Positions 47,014 through 57,049 of a stretch of DNA of 64,000 nt are shown here, one piece after another (the stretch's first letter is position 1; every line of letters begins with the position of its first letter). The DNA lies in NCBI RefSeq assembly GCF_014697545.1, contig NZ_JACJSA010000004.1:248001-312000 (forward strand). The letters run 5' to 3'. The DNA comes from Oscillatoria sp. FACHB-1407. GTDB taxonomy: Bacteria; Cyanobacteriota; Cyanobacteriia; Elainellales; Elainellaceae. The notes under the pieces were generated by a model, which saw nothing but the letters and a program-made list of their open reading frames with translations, was not told the origin of the DNA and did not search any database. The position numbers and the translations under genes were made by a program.

Positions 47014-48465
47014 TTAAGGGGCGATCGCCAAATGTGTTTTGAAATATTGTCGATATAACTCACAACTGGGCACTACGTAGTTGCCACGCAGAGAAACTAA
47101 CCCCATGCTGTGTAACTTAAATGCCAGGAGTTGTTCTAGCTCAACTGGCTCTGACGTCTGGATGACCCGCTCAAAGGCAGTTCTCAAGGGGGGATGTTCT
47201 TGCAAGTTGCGCAGATGCCGATGCAAGTGATCCCGGTAGATTCCAGCATGGGTGGCAGCGGTTTCTAGAAGCTGAGCCAGGGTTAACTCTTGCTGAGCCA
47301 GGTGATAGAAAGCGCGTCGTAGCAAATAGGGGTGTCCTGAAACAAGCTGCATCAACTCAGCTAACTCCGATTGAGATAGTGTTAACCCGTGACGTTGTGC
47401 TAGATCAGCCACCTGTTCTGAGGTAAATTCCTTTAGCTCGATCGCCACTCCCACATTGAAGGGAGACTTGTTGATATCGAGCGGTAGATAGACCTCTGTT
47501 GAGTGTACGATCACTAACCGAACCTGTTGCCAGAGTGGATTGCCGCTGTCTCCGTAAGCCGATTCCTCATACCAGGAGCGCAACAGAGCAAAGAAGTCAT
47601 CGGCGATTTCCGGATGGGAAAACACCTCATCCACCTGATCGAGCGCAATGATCAGAGGGCCCTGGATCTCAGACAAAACACAGTCTTCAAAGTAAGCCGT
47701 GCAGTTGCTTTTACTGCCAAAGGTGGCACTCCAGAAGTCATCAACCCGGTTTGAGAGTTGTAATTTGCGGGTGATAGCAGCACAAAACCAGCGTAAAAAG
47801 CGATCAATGTCAACAAACACCGCGCTATCCGCCTGCTGTAAACTCAGGGCTACGGTCGCAACGGTTTTGGTTGGGTCTGAGGCAAAGGGATGTTGTTTGG
47901 CATGAGCCAAAATCCGAACCATGAGGGACGTTTTGCCCATCTGGGTAGGGGCTTTGATGCGGATCAGGGCACCGGGGTGGGTGATTTCTTCGTAGCAGTG
48001 GGTTTCAATTGGGGGGCGATCGATGTAAAACTTTGAGTCGAGAGGCACTAGTCCGACGGGTGACTCTAACTCAGGCACTGGGGGGGTAAGCAACTGCGCT
48101 TCAACTGGCGCATCCTCAGTCGTGGCTTTGCGGGTTAGCACCGCCACAAGATTAGTCTTGCTGACCTTTTCCCCCAGGCTGGACGAGAGTAACTGCCACA
48201 GAGTGGGGCCAACATCATGTTTAATATATTCGGGCGTATACCCATTTTCTTCGGCGATCGCATCGTACTTATACCCCTGCCAAACCCCTTTTAAGACAGC
48301 TACCTCAATGGTTTTAAGATGCCTGGAGGCTTTGGCAAACACAGCCGCATCAGCTACGTTGAGAGCGACTTCAAAGGATATGGAGTGATGTGTGGCCGTT
48401 TCTCCTTTAGGATAATCGCCATCCCTCTCTCGCATGGGTCTAAATTGGGTTACTACAGTTTGCAT
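47014..48465 (-). CDS. vMAP-type HTH plus AAA-like ATPase (STAND/AAA_35 family)
   Basis: A 483-residue protein. Residues about 30-112 match the vWA-MoxR-associated (vMAP) N-terminal winged-HTH domain: [23 protein letters not shown], then [24 protein letters not shown]. Then comes an AAA-like ATPase with Walker [10 protein letters not shown] (Lys178) and Walker [13 protein letters not shown]. The start at 48465 is provisional, because the conserved part begins near residue 30. vMAP domains are known from ternary biological conflict systems. It is divergent from a second AAA-like gene, with 42 bp between the starts. A sensor or switch role in defence is inferred. Confidence 0.8.
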   Translation of the reverse strand: MQTVVTQFRPMRERDGDYPKGETATHHSISFEVALNVADAAVFAKASRHLKTIEVAVLKGVWQGYKYDAIAEENGYTPEYIKHDVGPTLWQLLSSSLGEKVSKTNLVAVLTRKATTEDAPVEAQLLTPPVPELESPVGLVPLDSKFYIDRPPIETHCYEEITHPGALIRIKAPTQMGKTSLMVRILAHAKQHPFASDPTKTVATVALSLQQADSAVFVDIDRFLRWFCAAITRKLQLSNRVDDFWSATFGSKSNCTAYFEDCVLSEIQGPLIIALDQVDEVFSHPEIADDFFALLRSWYEESAYGDSGNPLWQQVRLVIVHSTEVYLPLDINKSPFNVGVAIELKEFTSEQVADLAQRHGLTLSQSELAELMQLVSGHPYLLRRAFYHLAQQELTLAQLLETAATHAGIYRDHLHRHLRNLQEHPPLRTAFERVIQTSEPVELEQLLAFKLHSMGLVSLRGNYVVPSCELYRQYFKTHLAIAP

Positions 48466-48507
48466 GGGTCAGCTTTTCACAGCATACAGCACGGATGGAC
48501 AGGAGTT

Positions 48508-49971
48508 ATGTCACCAAACTCAACCTACCAATATCAAGTCGGGGGACGTTTGCCAGTGGATGCTCCCAGTTATGTTGTGCGGCAAGCAGATCAGGAATTA
48601 TATGCATCCCTTAAAGAGGGGAAATTTTGTTATGTGTTGAATTGCCGCCAGATGGGGAAATCGAGTCTGCGCGTCCAGGTGTCAAAGCAGCTTGAAGCCG
48701 AGGGCATTGCTTGTGCCACGGTGGATTTATCGGGCATCGGCAACCGGGAGATCACGCTGGATCAGTGGTATGCCGACATCATTTTGCGGTTGGTTCGTAG
48801 CTTTCAACTTGCCAGTCAGTTTAACGTGCGATCGTGGTTGGCAGAACGGCAAGCCTTCTCGCCCGTGGGGCGATTGGGTGAATTTTTGATGGATGTGTTG
48901 CCAACTTTGGTAGCAAAACCGATTGTGATTTTTTTTGATGAGATTGACAGCACGCTCAATTTGCCGTTTGATACCGATGATTTTTTTGCGTTGATTCGCT
49001 CTTGCCATGAACAGAATCGCCTCACCTTTGCGCTGTTGGGGGTGGCAACCCCAACCGATTTAATCGCAGACAAAACCCGCACTCCCTTTAATATCGGTCA
49101 TGCGATTCAACTCAATGGCTTTCGCTTGACTGAAGTGCAACCACTCGAACGGGGGTTAGTGGGCAAAGTCGATGATCCGGCTACCGTGCTTAAAGAAATT
49201 TTGATGTGGACAGAAGGACAGCCCTTCTTAACGCAAAAGCTCTGTCAATTGATTGTGCAGAATCAGAACTGCAATTTTGAAACTCCAACCCTGGTGTCTG
49301 AGTTTGACTTTCAACTGCAAACGCTGATGCGAAAGCTATTGTCAGAGCCAAAAGCGATCGCCCAACAAGTGGCTGAGATGGTTGAGTCCTGCCTGATCGA
49401 AAACTGGGTGTCACAAGATGAGCCACCCCATTTGCGAACCATTCGCGATCGCCTGCTCGTCAACGAACAACGCGCCAGTCGGTTGCTCAGCCTCTATCAA
49501 CAAATTTTGCGCCATGGCAAGATTCCGGTGGATGACTCCCCGGAGCAGCGAGAGTTGTTGTTGTCGGGTCTGGTGGTCAAACGGTTGGGATCGTTGCAGG
49601 TTTATAACCGTGTCTATCAGGCAGTGTTTAATTTGGAGTGGGTAGAACGCCAACTCATGACGCTGCGCCCTTACGCCGATCTGCTTAGTGCCTGGGGAGC
49701 CTCAAACTACGAGGATGAGTCTCAATTGCTGCAAGGGCAAGCCTTGCAGGAGGCGCAGGCATGGGCAGAAGGGAAAAACTTGAGCACTCAGGACTACCAA
49801 TTTTTTGCAGCCAGCTTACAGCGGGAAAATCGGCTGTTGAAGATTGCCCTCAAGGAGGCAGAGCATCAGCACCACTCAACCCTGGGGTTACGGTTGGGGT
49901 ATCGAGAGATTGGGTTGATTTTGATGGCGTTGAGTGTGGGATGGGCGATCGCCCGGTTCTGGTCAAACTAA
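48508..49971 (+). CDS. AAA-like ATPase (AAA_35 family) with C-terminal membrane helix
   Basis: A 487-residue protein from the ATG at 48508, preceded by AGGAG at 48501. The family signature opens it: [24 protein letters not shown]. Walker A is NCRQMGKSS (Lys51) and Walker B is [10 protein letters not shown]. It ends in a hydrophobic helix, [16 protein letters not shown], which would anchor it to the membrane. Many relatives in cyanobacteria continue into WD40 or TPR repeats; none is present here. It is divergent from the vMAP-type gene, and the shared 42-bp gap suggests joint control. It overlaps the end of prmA by 4 bp. Confidence 0.8.
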   Translation: MSPNSTYQYQVGGRLPVDAPSYVVRQADQELYASLKEGKFCYVLNCRQMGKSSLRVQVSKQLEAEGIACATVDLSGIGNREITLDQWYADIILRLVRSFQLASQFNVRSWLAERQAFSPVGRLGEFLMDVLPTLVAKPIVIFFDEIDSTLNLPFDTDDFFALIRSCHEQNRLTFALLGVATPTDLIADKTRTPFNIGHAIQLNGFRLTEVQPLERGLVGKVDDPATVLKEILMWTEGQPFLTQKLCQLIVQNQNCNFETPTLVSEFDFQLQTLMRKLLSEPKAIAQQVAEMVESCLIENWVSQDEPPHLRTIRDRLLVNEQRASRLLSLYQQILRHGKIPVDDSPEQRELLLSGLVVKRLGSLQVYNRVYQAVFNLEWVERQLMTLRPYADLLSAWGASNYEDESQLLQGQALQEAQAWAEGKNLSTQDYQFFAASLQRENRLLKIALKEAEHQHHSTLGLRLGYREIGLILMALSVGWAIARFWSN

Positions 49972-50933
49972 GCTTTTAAGCGGTGTACCAGAGCAATCCA
50001 CTCGTCTTGTTGGGCAGCATCGATCGATTCAAAACCAGCATCGGTTAAGGCAGCCTTGACCTCGTCCTGGTAATCGGTGGTAAATCCAGCAGTGATCAAA
50101 ATGCCCTGGTGAGGCGCGTTGCGTCGCAGTGCTTTATGCAGATCTGGAGCCAGTGCCATGTGAATCCGCGCCAGGATATTGGCAACAATTAAGTCAAAAT
50201 CGTGGGCTGGGCTAAAGGTACGGACGTTGGCTTCTAAGTCGCCCCCCATCCAGTGTCCCATCTGGCTTCCTGACCCTAAACTGCCTTCAAAAACCGTTAC
50301 TTGCTGGTCAATGTGATTCCGTTGGATGCTATCCTGCGTTGCCTGTACTGCCACCGGATCGTTGTCCAGAGCGAGAACCTGTGCCCCCAATTTCGCCATA
50401 GCAACGCTCAAGATCCCCGTACCTGAACCGAGATCGAGAGTCTGCATAGCAGGCGTTACATACCGCTCTAACAGTTGCAGACTGAGCATTGTCGCCGGAT
50501 GTAGCCCACTGCCAAAGGCAAGACTGTCTCCTAGGTGGAGGATGACATCATCGGAGGTTTGATGCGGATGGGGAGCATTTTCGGGAAGGATGACAAAGTG
50601 GTTGCCGATGCGATGGCTCTGCCGATGAACCGATGCCATATCGGATGGTTTTTCTTGCAGCACCACACTTTCAGCCAGTGTAACCAACCCGATGCGCTGA
50701 AGCGGAAAGAGAGTGTCGTGAATGGCTTCTAGTTGGACTTGAGGGGTTTGTCCTGGGAGATAGAGGTGAATGGTGAATGCCCAATCGGGTTGATCCTCCT
50801 CAGGGTGCACAGAGAGGTCGCCTGTGTAATCCCTGACATACATCTCACCCCTGTAGTCGATGGAGGCTAACAAGGTGCTGACCCAATCGACAGCTTCATG
50901 GGTGGTGTGGATGATTAACTCTGTCCAGGACAT
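49968..50933 (-). CDS. prmA: Ribosomal protein L11 methyltransferase
   Basis: A 321-residue SAM methyltransferase from the ATG at 50933 ([19 protein letters not shown], the usual PrmA start). Seen are [16 protein letters not shown], motif [20 protein letters not shown] and [11 protein letters not shown]. It trimethylates ribosomal protein L11. The open frame reaches 50981, inside the ABC ATPase gene, but the extension is not part of the family. It lies downstream of the exporter genes and is probably carried along by read-through. Confidence 0.93.
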   Translation of the reverse strand: MSWTELIIHTTHEAVDWVSTLLASIDYRGEMYVRDYTGDLSVHPEEDQPDWAFTIHLYLPGQTPQVQLEAIHDTLFPLQRIGLVTLAESVVLQEKPSDMASVHRQSHRIGNHFVILPENAPHPHQTSDDVILHLGDSLAFGSGLHPATMLSLQLLERYVTPAMQTLDLGSGTGILSVAMAKLGAQVLALDNDPVAVQATQDSIQRNHIDQQVTVFEGSLGSGSQMGHWMGGDLEANVRTFSPAHDFDLIVANILARIHMALAPDLHKALRRNAPHQGILITAGFTTDYQDEVKAALTDAGFESIDAAQQDEWIALVHRLKA

Positions 50934-50965
50934 AAAAAGAAGGAATACAAAAGGCAATAGCCATT

Positions 50966-51691
50966 CTATCTTGTTATCCAAGCTTTACCCGAAGACGCTT
51001 TGGGCACTGGCGATCGCTGAATTAGACCATCTTGAACTCGAATAATCCGGTGGGTTTGGGCAGCGACGTCTGGGTCGTGGGTGACCAGCACGATCGTGAT
51101 GCCCCGTTGATTGAGTTCGTGAAGCAGGTTCATAATTTCTTTAGACGTCTCGGTATCCAATGCGCCTGTTGGTTCGTCTGCCAGCACCAGAGCAGGGCGG
51201 TTGACCAGAGCACGAGCGATCGCGACCCGTTGTTGTTGTCCACCGGAGAGTTGGTTGGGACGGTTCCAGAGGCGATCGCCCAGTCCCACTCGTGTTAGAG
51301 CTTGAATGGCGTACTGCCGTCGTTGGGGCTGGGGGATGTTGGCGTAGACCATGGGCAACATGACATTTTCCAGCGCAGTGCAACGGGATAACAGGTTGAA
51401 TTGCTGGAACACAAAGCCGATGCGTTGATTGCGAACATAAGCCAATTCATCATTACCAAAGGTGGTCAAATTTCTGCCCTCTAGAACGTAGTGACCCGTT
51501 GTGGGGCGATCGAGACAGCCAATGATGTTCATCAATGTCGATTTTCCAGAGCCAGATGCCCCCATAATGGCGACATACTCACCTTGGGCAATGGTTAGGT
51601 CAATGTGTTTTAAGGCAGGGACGGTAACTTCACCCAAACGGTAAGTTTTCGTAATTCCCTGCATCCAAATCATGGTTGTCATGTTACTCAC
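50966..51691 (-). CDS. MacB-type ABC transporter ATP-binding protein
   Basis: A 241-residue ABC ATPase of the MacB/LolD group: Walker [10 protein letters not shown], signature [19 protein letters not shown], Walker [13 protein letters not shown], and H-loop VTHDP. The start overlaps the permease stop by 8 bp. With the permease and the adaptor it forms a MacAB/DevBCA-like tripartite exporter, in which ATP use on the cytosolic side drives export through an outer-membrane TolC-type channel (not encoded here). Confidence 0.93.
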   Translation of the reverse strand: MSNMTTMIWMQGITKTYRLGEVTVPALKHIDLTIAQGEYVAIMGASGSGKSTLMNIIGCLDRPTTGHYVLEGRNLTTFGNDELAYVRNQRIGFVFQQFNLLSRCTALENVMLPMVYANIPQPQRRQYAIQALTRVGLGDRLWNRPNQLSGGQQQRVAIARALVNRPALVLADEPTGALDTETSKEIMNLLHELNQRGITIVLVTHDPDVAAQTHRIIRVQDGLIQRSPVPKASSGKAWITR

Positions 51692-52967
51692 TCCGTAGGG
51701 CAGCGATCGGGTCGAGTCGAGCGGCGTTGCGTGCTGGAATCACACCCGCCAACAAACCGACAACGAAGGATAAGCCAAATCCACCAGCAACTGACCCAAT
51801 CGAAATCACAAAGGGAAACTGAAGCACGGTGGCAGCACCAAAGGCAATCACAACCCCGATGCCAATGCCAAGACTGCCGCCTGTGGTGGAAATCACGATA
51901 GATTCAGCCAAAAACTGATGCAAAATAGCGGCGTTGGTTGCGCCAACGGCTTTACGGATGCCGATTTCCCGGGTTCGCTCAACTACTGAAACGAGCATAA
52001 TATTGGCGATGCCGATGCCGCCGACCACCAGAGAGATACTGGCGATCGCCACGACCATGACCGTAAACAATCCCACAACAGATGTGAAGGTGTTGATCGC
52101 GTCCGTTTGATTGCGAATGTTGAAATCATTGGCTTGTGAGGGAGAGAGATTGTGGCGCAAGCGCAGCAGATTAGTGACTTGAAATTCCGCTGCTTCCATT
52201 TGTTCCTGACTCAGGGCTTTGACATAAATGCCATTCACCGCGACTCCACTCAATGAGTTGTTGCCTACAATGCGGGATGACATGTTGGTGAGGGGAATGA
52301 ACACCTGATCGTCGCGATCGATGGAACCCTCTGATCCTTTTGGCTCAAACACGCCAATGATTTCGTAACTGTTCCCCTGAATGCGGATCTGCTCCCCGAT
52401 TGCACTGCCCTCGCTGCCAAACAATTCATCCTCGACGGTGGAGCCTACAATGGCAACGGTACTGGCAGTGTCGAGTTCCTCCTGCGTAAAAAACCGCCCT
52501 TGAGTCAGTTCGGTATTTCTGACCATTGGATAGTTCAAATCAATTCCCACAATGTTGGTGGAGTGGTTGTCTTGCTGGTACACTACCTGCCCCGGACGCT
52601 GAAGATAGGCGGAAACTCCTTGAACCGCAGTTGACTGTTCCTGCATCGCCTGAGCATCTTCCCAGGTCAGGGTTGAGCTAGACCCTACGCCCTGGCTGAT
52701 TCCCCCGGTTCTGGCATTGCCTGCAAAGATTTGCAGCACATCGGTTCCCAGGGATTGGATTTGCTCCTCGGTTGCTTTCTGCACACCCTGCCCAACTGAG
52801 GTAATGGAAATCACCGATGCGATGCCGATGATCACTCCCAACATGGTCAATCCAGAACGGAGCTTGTTGCTCCATAAAGCGGCGATCGCCATTGATAGGA
52901 TTTCAATGGTTGAGACAGGTGGGGCATAGCTCGCAACCGCCATTTTTCGAGGTAGAGATAGAGTCAT
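51684..52967 (-). CDS. MacB-type ABC transporter permease (FtsX family)
   Basis: A 427-residue permease from the ATG at 52967. One N-terminal helix (SGLTMLGVIIGIASVISITSVGQG) is followed by a periplasmic MacB core domain (residues about 45-250), then three C-terminal FtsX helices with VVERTREIGIRKAVGAT and the final [12 protein letters not shown]. The ATPase is on a separate gene, unlike E. coli MacB. The frame is open to 53099 without conserved sequence. Confidence 0.92.
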   Translation of the reverse strand: MTLSLPRKMAVASYAPPVSTIEILSMAIAALWSNKLRSGLTMLGVIIGIASVISITSVGQGVQKATEEQIQSLGTDVLQIFAGNARTGGISQGVGSSSTLTWEDAQAMQEQSTAVQGVSAYLQRPGQVVYQQDNHSTNIVGIDLNYPMVRNTELTQGRFFTQEELDTASTVAIVGSTVEDELFGSEGSAIGEQIRIQGNSYEIIGVFEPKGSEGSIDRDDQVFIPLTNMSSRIVGNNSLSGVAVNGIYVKALSQEQMEAAEFQVTNLLRLRHNLSPSQANDFNIRNQTDAINTFTSVVGLFTVMVVAIASISLVVGGIGIANIMLVSVVERTREIGIRKAVGATNAAILHQFLAESIVISTTGGSLGIGIGVVIAFGAATVLQFPFVISIGSVAGGFGLSFVVGLLAGVIPARNAARLDPIAALRSE

Positions 52968-53102
52968 AGAGAGGAACAGAGGTTGATAGAGGGTGAGGTG
53001 AACGCTCCCAAAATCCTCATAATTGAGGACTTTGCGGCAGCCTTCACGATTGGTTGAGGAGTTACACACGGGTAGCCATGGAGGGTTGGGGCAACCCACC
53101 TG

Positions 53103-54635
53103 TTATTGCGGTGGCGGACCACTGGGCGCACCACCTGGTACACCACTGGGAGGGCCACCCGGATGTCCCCCTGGAGGAGCACCGGGAGGAGCATTCGATG
53201 ACGAGCCTCCAAATAGATTAGGGAGCGAAAAGCCAGATTGCGAATCTGGTTTAGCAGGAAGGCTGAGTAAGACGTGTTCTGTCCCGGTCAACCCGTCTTT
53301 GACTTCAGTGCGGTTATCAACTGTGGCTCCGGTGGTAATCGGGACAAATCTGGGTGGCTGATTGGGGCTACCGACAAAGACTCCAGTGACATCCTCTTGT
53401 GTGGTAATGGCGATCGAGGGAACCGTCATCACATTGGCTAATTGCTGCACCTGAAACTCAACCGCAACATTCATGCCAGAGCGCAACTGCTCCGCACCTG
53501 AGAGCAACGTTACTTCAATCTCAAAACTGGTAACATTTTGCTCAACGGTTGCTTCAGTGGCAATGTGGGAGACTCGCCCCTGAAACGTTTTTCCTGGGTA
53601 AGCATCTGCCTCGATGAGAACAGGCTGACCCACTTGAATTTTGGAGATATTGCTCTCTGACACATTGGCAACAACTTGATTCGTGGAAGCCAGTGACAGG
53701 ATAGACGAAGAAGTCGCGGAGGAAACAGAACTTCCCGCAGTCGTCGGTGTGACAAACGCACCGGGGTCAGCATAGGTACGGCTAACGATGCCGCCGAATG
53801 GTGCCCGAATGATGGTGTCCTCAATTTGCGTTTGAATGGTTTGCAGCACGCCTCTAGCAGACTCAACCTGAGCACGCGCTTGAGCAATGTCTTCTGTACG
53901 ATAGCCCGCTTGAGAGAGAGCTAACGCCTGTTGCACTTCGACAACTTCAGCTTGAGCAGTGTCGCGAGCCGTTACGGCGCGATTATAAACCTGGCGAGAA
54001 ATTGCGCCTGCTGTGTAGAGTTCCTGGTTACGGCTCAAATCATCCTCTGCCTGTCTTAAGTTGGCTTGAGCACTGGTGAAACGGGCTTGAGCTTGAGCCG
54101 TTTCCTCGGCGCGATTGCCTGCTAGCATCTTCTGTAAGTTGGCTTCAGCGGCAGCGAGTTGTCCACGCGCCTGGGTCAACTGTCCCTGCAAGTCAGAGTC
54201 ATCCATATAGGCGATAATCTGTCCTTCGGTCACTAAATCCCCTTCCTCAACGAGTAAACGGTTCACGATTCCTGCTGTTTTGGGGCTGACATTCACGACT
54301 TGTTTTGGCTCAATGGTGCCATTCGCGGAAACAGTAATGGTCAAATCAGTGTGTTCTACAGGAACGACGGGTGGACGTTGGTGAGTTTGCGGTTGCGATG
54401 AAGCCAGTTGGCGATAGGCAACATACCCACCTCCTGCAATCAGCATTAGAGAAAGAATTCCTACTACCCATCGAGCTTTTCTCCGCTGTTGAACTGGTTG
54501 CATTGGAGGTGGAAACTCCATCGGTTCAGATACGGTGAGGTAGTGCATGGGTTCGGGGATGGGATGCGATGAATCTGACTCCGATAAATCTGATAAGGGT
54601 GGGCATTTGGCAGCTTCAGGGGGATGTGGGGTCAT
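53103..54635 (-). CDS. HlyD/MacA-type periplasmic adaptor with Gly/Pro tail
   Basis: A 510-residue membrane-fusion protein. The cytosolic N-terminus (about 50 residues) precedes one helix (VVGILSLMLIAGGGYVAY). Then follow a lipoyl half (VEEGDLVTEGQIIAYMDDSDL), a long coiled-coil hairpin rich in Ala, Gln and Glu, the second lipoyl half (IRAPFGGIVSRTYADPGAFV) and a barrel domain. The last 35 residues are almost only Gly, Pro, Ser and Ala with one His, encoded by an imperfect DNA repeat. It bridges the MacB-type permease and an outer-membrane channel. Confidence 0.92.
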   Translation of the reverse strand: MTPHPPEAAKCPPLSDLSESDSSHPIPEPMHYLTVSEPMEFPPPMQPVQQRRKARWVVGILSLMLIAGGGYVAYRQLASSQPQTHQRPPVVPVEHTDLTITVSANGTIEPKQVVNVSPKTAGIVNRLLVEEGDLVTEGQIIAYMDDSDLQGQLTQARGQLAAAEANLQKMLAGNRAEETAQAQARFTSAQANLRQAEDDLSRNQELYTAGAISRQVYNRAVTARDTAQAEVVEVQQALALSQAGYRTEDIAQARAQVESARGVLQTIQTQIEDTIIRAPFGGIVSRTYADPGAFVTPTTAGSSVSSATSSSILSLASTNQVVANVSESNISKIQVGQPVLIEADAYPGKTFQGRVSHIATEATVEQNVTSFEIEVTLLSGAEQLRSGMNVAVEFQVQQLANVMTVPSIAITTQEDVTGVFVGSPNQPPRFVPITTGATVDNRTEVKDGLTGTEHVLLSLPAKPDSQSGFSLPNLFGGSSSNAPPGAPPGGHPGGPPSGVPGGAPSGPPPQ

Positions 54636-54718
54636 CGTGGTTTTTCTCGTGGGGGTATATCAGGTGAATTATGAATGGACAACGGCAACCGCTTGATTAC
54701 AATTGCATGACAGTTTCA

Positions 54719-54946
54719 TTACAAATGCGAAGACAGCATCATAGAATGCGGAGCATATCTGCTTTTGAATCGCTCCACCAGTTGTTTGGTGCTCTCCATT
54801 TCCTTTTCGACGGCTTCCTGCTGTTCAGGTTTGATTCGAGTGCCTGCCTGTTCAAAAATCTGTCTCAATGCTCTCTCTACATCAACGTGTAACTGCGTCA
54901 TCGAGTCGCAAATATTTTGGTTGATCTCCTGTTGAATCGTGTTCAT
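54719..54946 (-). CDS. Hypothetical 75-residue helical protein of the export locus
   Basis: It starts at the ATG at 54946 (MNTIQQEINQNICDSMTQLHVDVERAL); the frame is open to 55030. It is charged and predicted helical throughout (EQQEAVEKEMESTKQLVERFKSRY), with no membrane segment and no acyl-carrier DSL motif. Unrecognised. Its place between two exporters on the same strand suggests it belongs to the locus. Confidence 0.5.
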   Translation of the reverse strand: MNTIQQEINQNICDSMTQLHVDVERALRQIFEQAGTRIKPEQQEAVEKEMESTKQLVERFKSRYAPHSMMLSSHL

Positions 54947-55130
54947 AACGTGACTCTGAAAATTTCTACAATTTATTGTTGGCTTGTTTGTAGGATTGAT
55001 GGCGTGTGCGAGTGTGGTTTGATCTCTCAATCTCCCTTTCCATGGGGATTTGGAGATTAGCTTGTGTCGAATTATCCATCAATCCTGGAGTGCATTACGG
55101 GGTTGCAAACCACTCTCCTACGTAGAATGC

Positions 55131-56909
55131 TTACTTCAAGTGACCTGCAATCGGGATGCGATCGAATTCAACCTTGCCGTAATCGAGCTTAATCAGATGG
55201 TCAGCTAGATGGAAGTAACGGTCATCATGGGTAATGACAATTACGGTCTTGCCACGCTCTTTTAACTTGACCAGGATTTCTTTGTAGAAGAGATCCCGGA
55301 AGAGAGGTTCTTGGTCGGATGCCCACTCATCAAATAGATAAATCGGGCGGTCTTCGAGATATGCAGTGAGCAGTGCTAACCGTTTGCGTTGTCCTTGTGA
55401 CAGGCGAGTGGTGGATAATACCCCATCCTTTACTTGCACTTTGTGATCTAACTGCAACTGTCTCAAATAACGCTCAACATCGCGATCGAGATTGGCATGG
55501 TTGAATCCCAGATAACTTTCAAATAGGTAGAAGTCAGAAAAGATGGCGGAGAAATGCTGACGATACCACTCGATGTTGTCTTTGGTGAGGCGATCGCCAT
55601 TGAGAGAGATAGAGCCAAATTGAGGCAGATACAGCCCGGTAATCAGTTTGGCTAAGGTGGACTTGCCGCTACCATTGCCACCTACGATGAATGTGATCTC
55701 TCCGGGTTGTAACCGCAAGCTAATGGGACCCAGTAGAAATCCCTTTTCGTCGCTCTGAGGATGTGGCGGGTGGTTGCCATTATGGGGATGAGGGGGAAGG
55801 CGCAACTCCTGCTTGCCGTTGCCCTGTTTTGCACCCTCTGGATGCCCTTCTGGATGCTCTGGTGGATGTCCCTCTGGATGCGCCCCCGTTTCACTGTCTG
55901 GGTGATACATGTAGGTCACTTGATTGAGTTCAATCTGGCAATGCAGGTCAGATGTCGAAGCGGTAGTATATACTTCTGCCGCTTCAGCGTGGTTGCTCAA
56001 GGATAACTTCATCCGTTCAATCTTTTGGAGCGCAATATTGCCGCGCATTAATTCTGGTAGGCGATTTAACAGGTTCTGCATGGGGAGCGCGATGAAGGTA
56101 CAAGTCAACACATAGGTGGACAGCATTGACAATGGAACATGCATGAACAGGGGCAGGATGAATAGAATGAAGCCGAGACTGGTGAATTGGGAGAGTTGCC
56201 CTAAACCGTTGGCGATCGCAAAACTTCTCATGGCGGTTGTGTTTTTCTGACGCAGTTTAGCTGCACTACCCTTGAGGTTTTTCGTCAGAAAATCGTCACG
56301 TCTTGCCTGATGCAGTTTCAGTTCTTTAGTGCCGGTGATAATGGCTTGAAAGTGTTTGAATAGCGTATCTTCCTCTTCACGAGCAGAGGCAAATAGAGTC
56401 CGAGCTTTGCCCAGTTTGGTTTGGACACACCAGATAGCAACGGAAGTAAAAGCGACGGTTAACACAAACAATAAGTTGGATAACCAGGCAAGATAGGCAA
56501 AACATCCAATGACAGTTGCCAGATCAATGCAGATATTGGGAATGGCAGATACAGCGTGTGTCAACGTGCGAACATCGTCCGTCAGAGTTGCGATCAATCG
56601 GTTTTCGCCCAGACGCTCTAAATGTTGTAGTGGAGACGATAAAATGCTCTGGCTGAGTCTCAATCGCAGTTGATAAATTGCGTTTTGGGAGAGCTGAATC
56701 AACATGAACTGAGAAAGCGTACTTGTCAGCAGAATGAAGAGAGCGAGTGCAACAAAGTAGAGTAATGCATCTGGAAAAGCAGCTCGGTTAACGGCTCGAT
56801 TGATGAGTGAGATGAGGAGTGCATTGCTGCTGCCACTCACAAAACCTGCTGTTGTCGCAATCACAATGTTGCGCCAGGAGATCTCTAAAAGAAAGCGAAT
56901 AAACTTCAT
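55131..56909 (-). CDS. Cyclic-peptide-export-type ABC transporter with His-rich insert
   Basis: A 592-residue half-transporter with six N-terminal helices (residues about 15-285) and a fused ATPase: Walker A GGNGSGKST, signature RLSQGQRKRLAL, Walker B IYLFDEWASDQEP. The SyrD/PvdE-like sequence (TIGR01194 type) has DEWASDQ at Walker B, typical for exporters of cyclic lipopeptides and pyoverdine precursors. Residues about 336-388, between the first ATPase strands, are an insert with nine His amid Pro, Gly and Glu. No NRPS is nearby; the adjacent polyketide synthase suggests a lipid-like cargo instead. Confidence 0.88.
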   Translation of the reverse strand: MKFIRFLLEISWRNIVIATTAGFVSGSSNALLISLINRAVNRAAFPDALLYFVALALFILLTSTLSQFMLIQLSQNAIYQLRLRLSQSILSSPLQHLERLGENRLIATLTDDVRTLTHAVSAIPNICIDLATVIGCFAYLAWLSNLLFVLTVAFTSVAIWCVQTKLGKARTLFASAREEEDTLFKHFQAIITGTKELKLHQARRDDFLTKNLKGSAAKLRQKNTTAMRSFAIANGLGQLSQFTSLGFILFILPLFMHVPLSMLSTYVLTCTFIALPMQNLLNRLPELMRGNIALQKIERMKLSLSNHAEAAEVYTTASTSDLHCQIELNQVTYMYHPDSETGAHPEGHPPEHPEGHPEGAKQGNGKQELRLPPHPHNGNHPPHPQSDEKGFLLGPISLRLQPGEITFIVGGNGSGKSTLAKLITGLYLPQFGSISLNGDRLTKDNIEWYRQHFSAIFSDFYLFESYLGFNHANLDRDVERYLRQLQLDHKVQVKDGVLSTTRLSQGQRKRLALLTAYLEDRPIYLFDEWASDQEPLFRDLFYKEILVKLKERGKTVIVITHDDRYFHLADHLIKLDYGKVEFDRIPIAGHLK

Positions 56910-57049
56910 GCCAGTTGTCCTTGTTTATTGGGGCTGTTTATTGGGGCTGAATAGTGCCAATCCCATTGGGGATGGGGTATATTCCAGCGATTACGAAGTA
57001 TGGATAGGGGCATTAGCTGTCATGCCCCCATGAGCAGTTAAAGGATGGA

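Noticed and set aside
55131-56909. The cyclic-peptide-type exporter as a sign of an NRPS cluster.
   Set aside because: No adenylation, condensation or carrier domain is encoded anywhere in the window; the only biosynthetic core nearby is the type III PKS.
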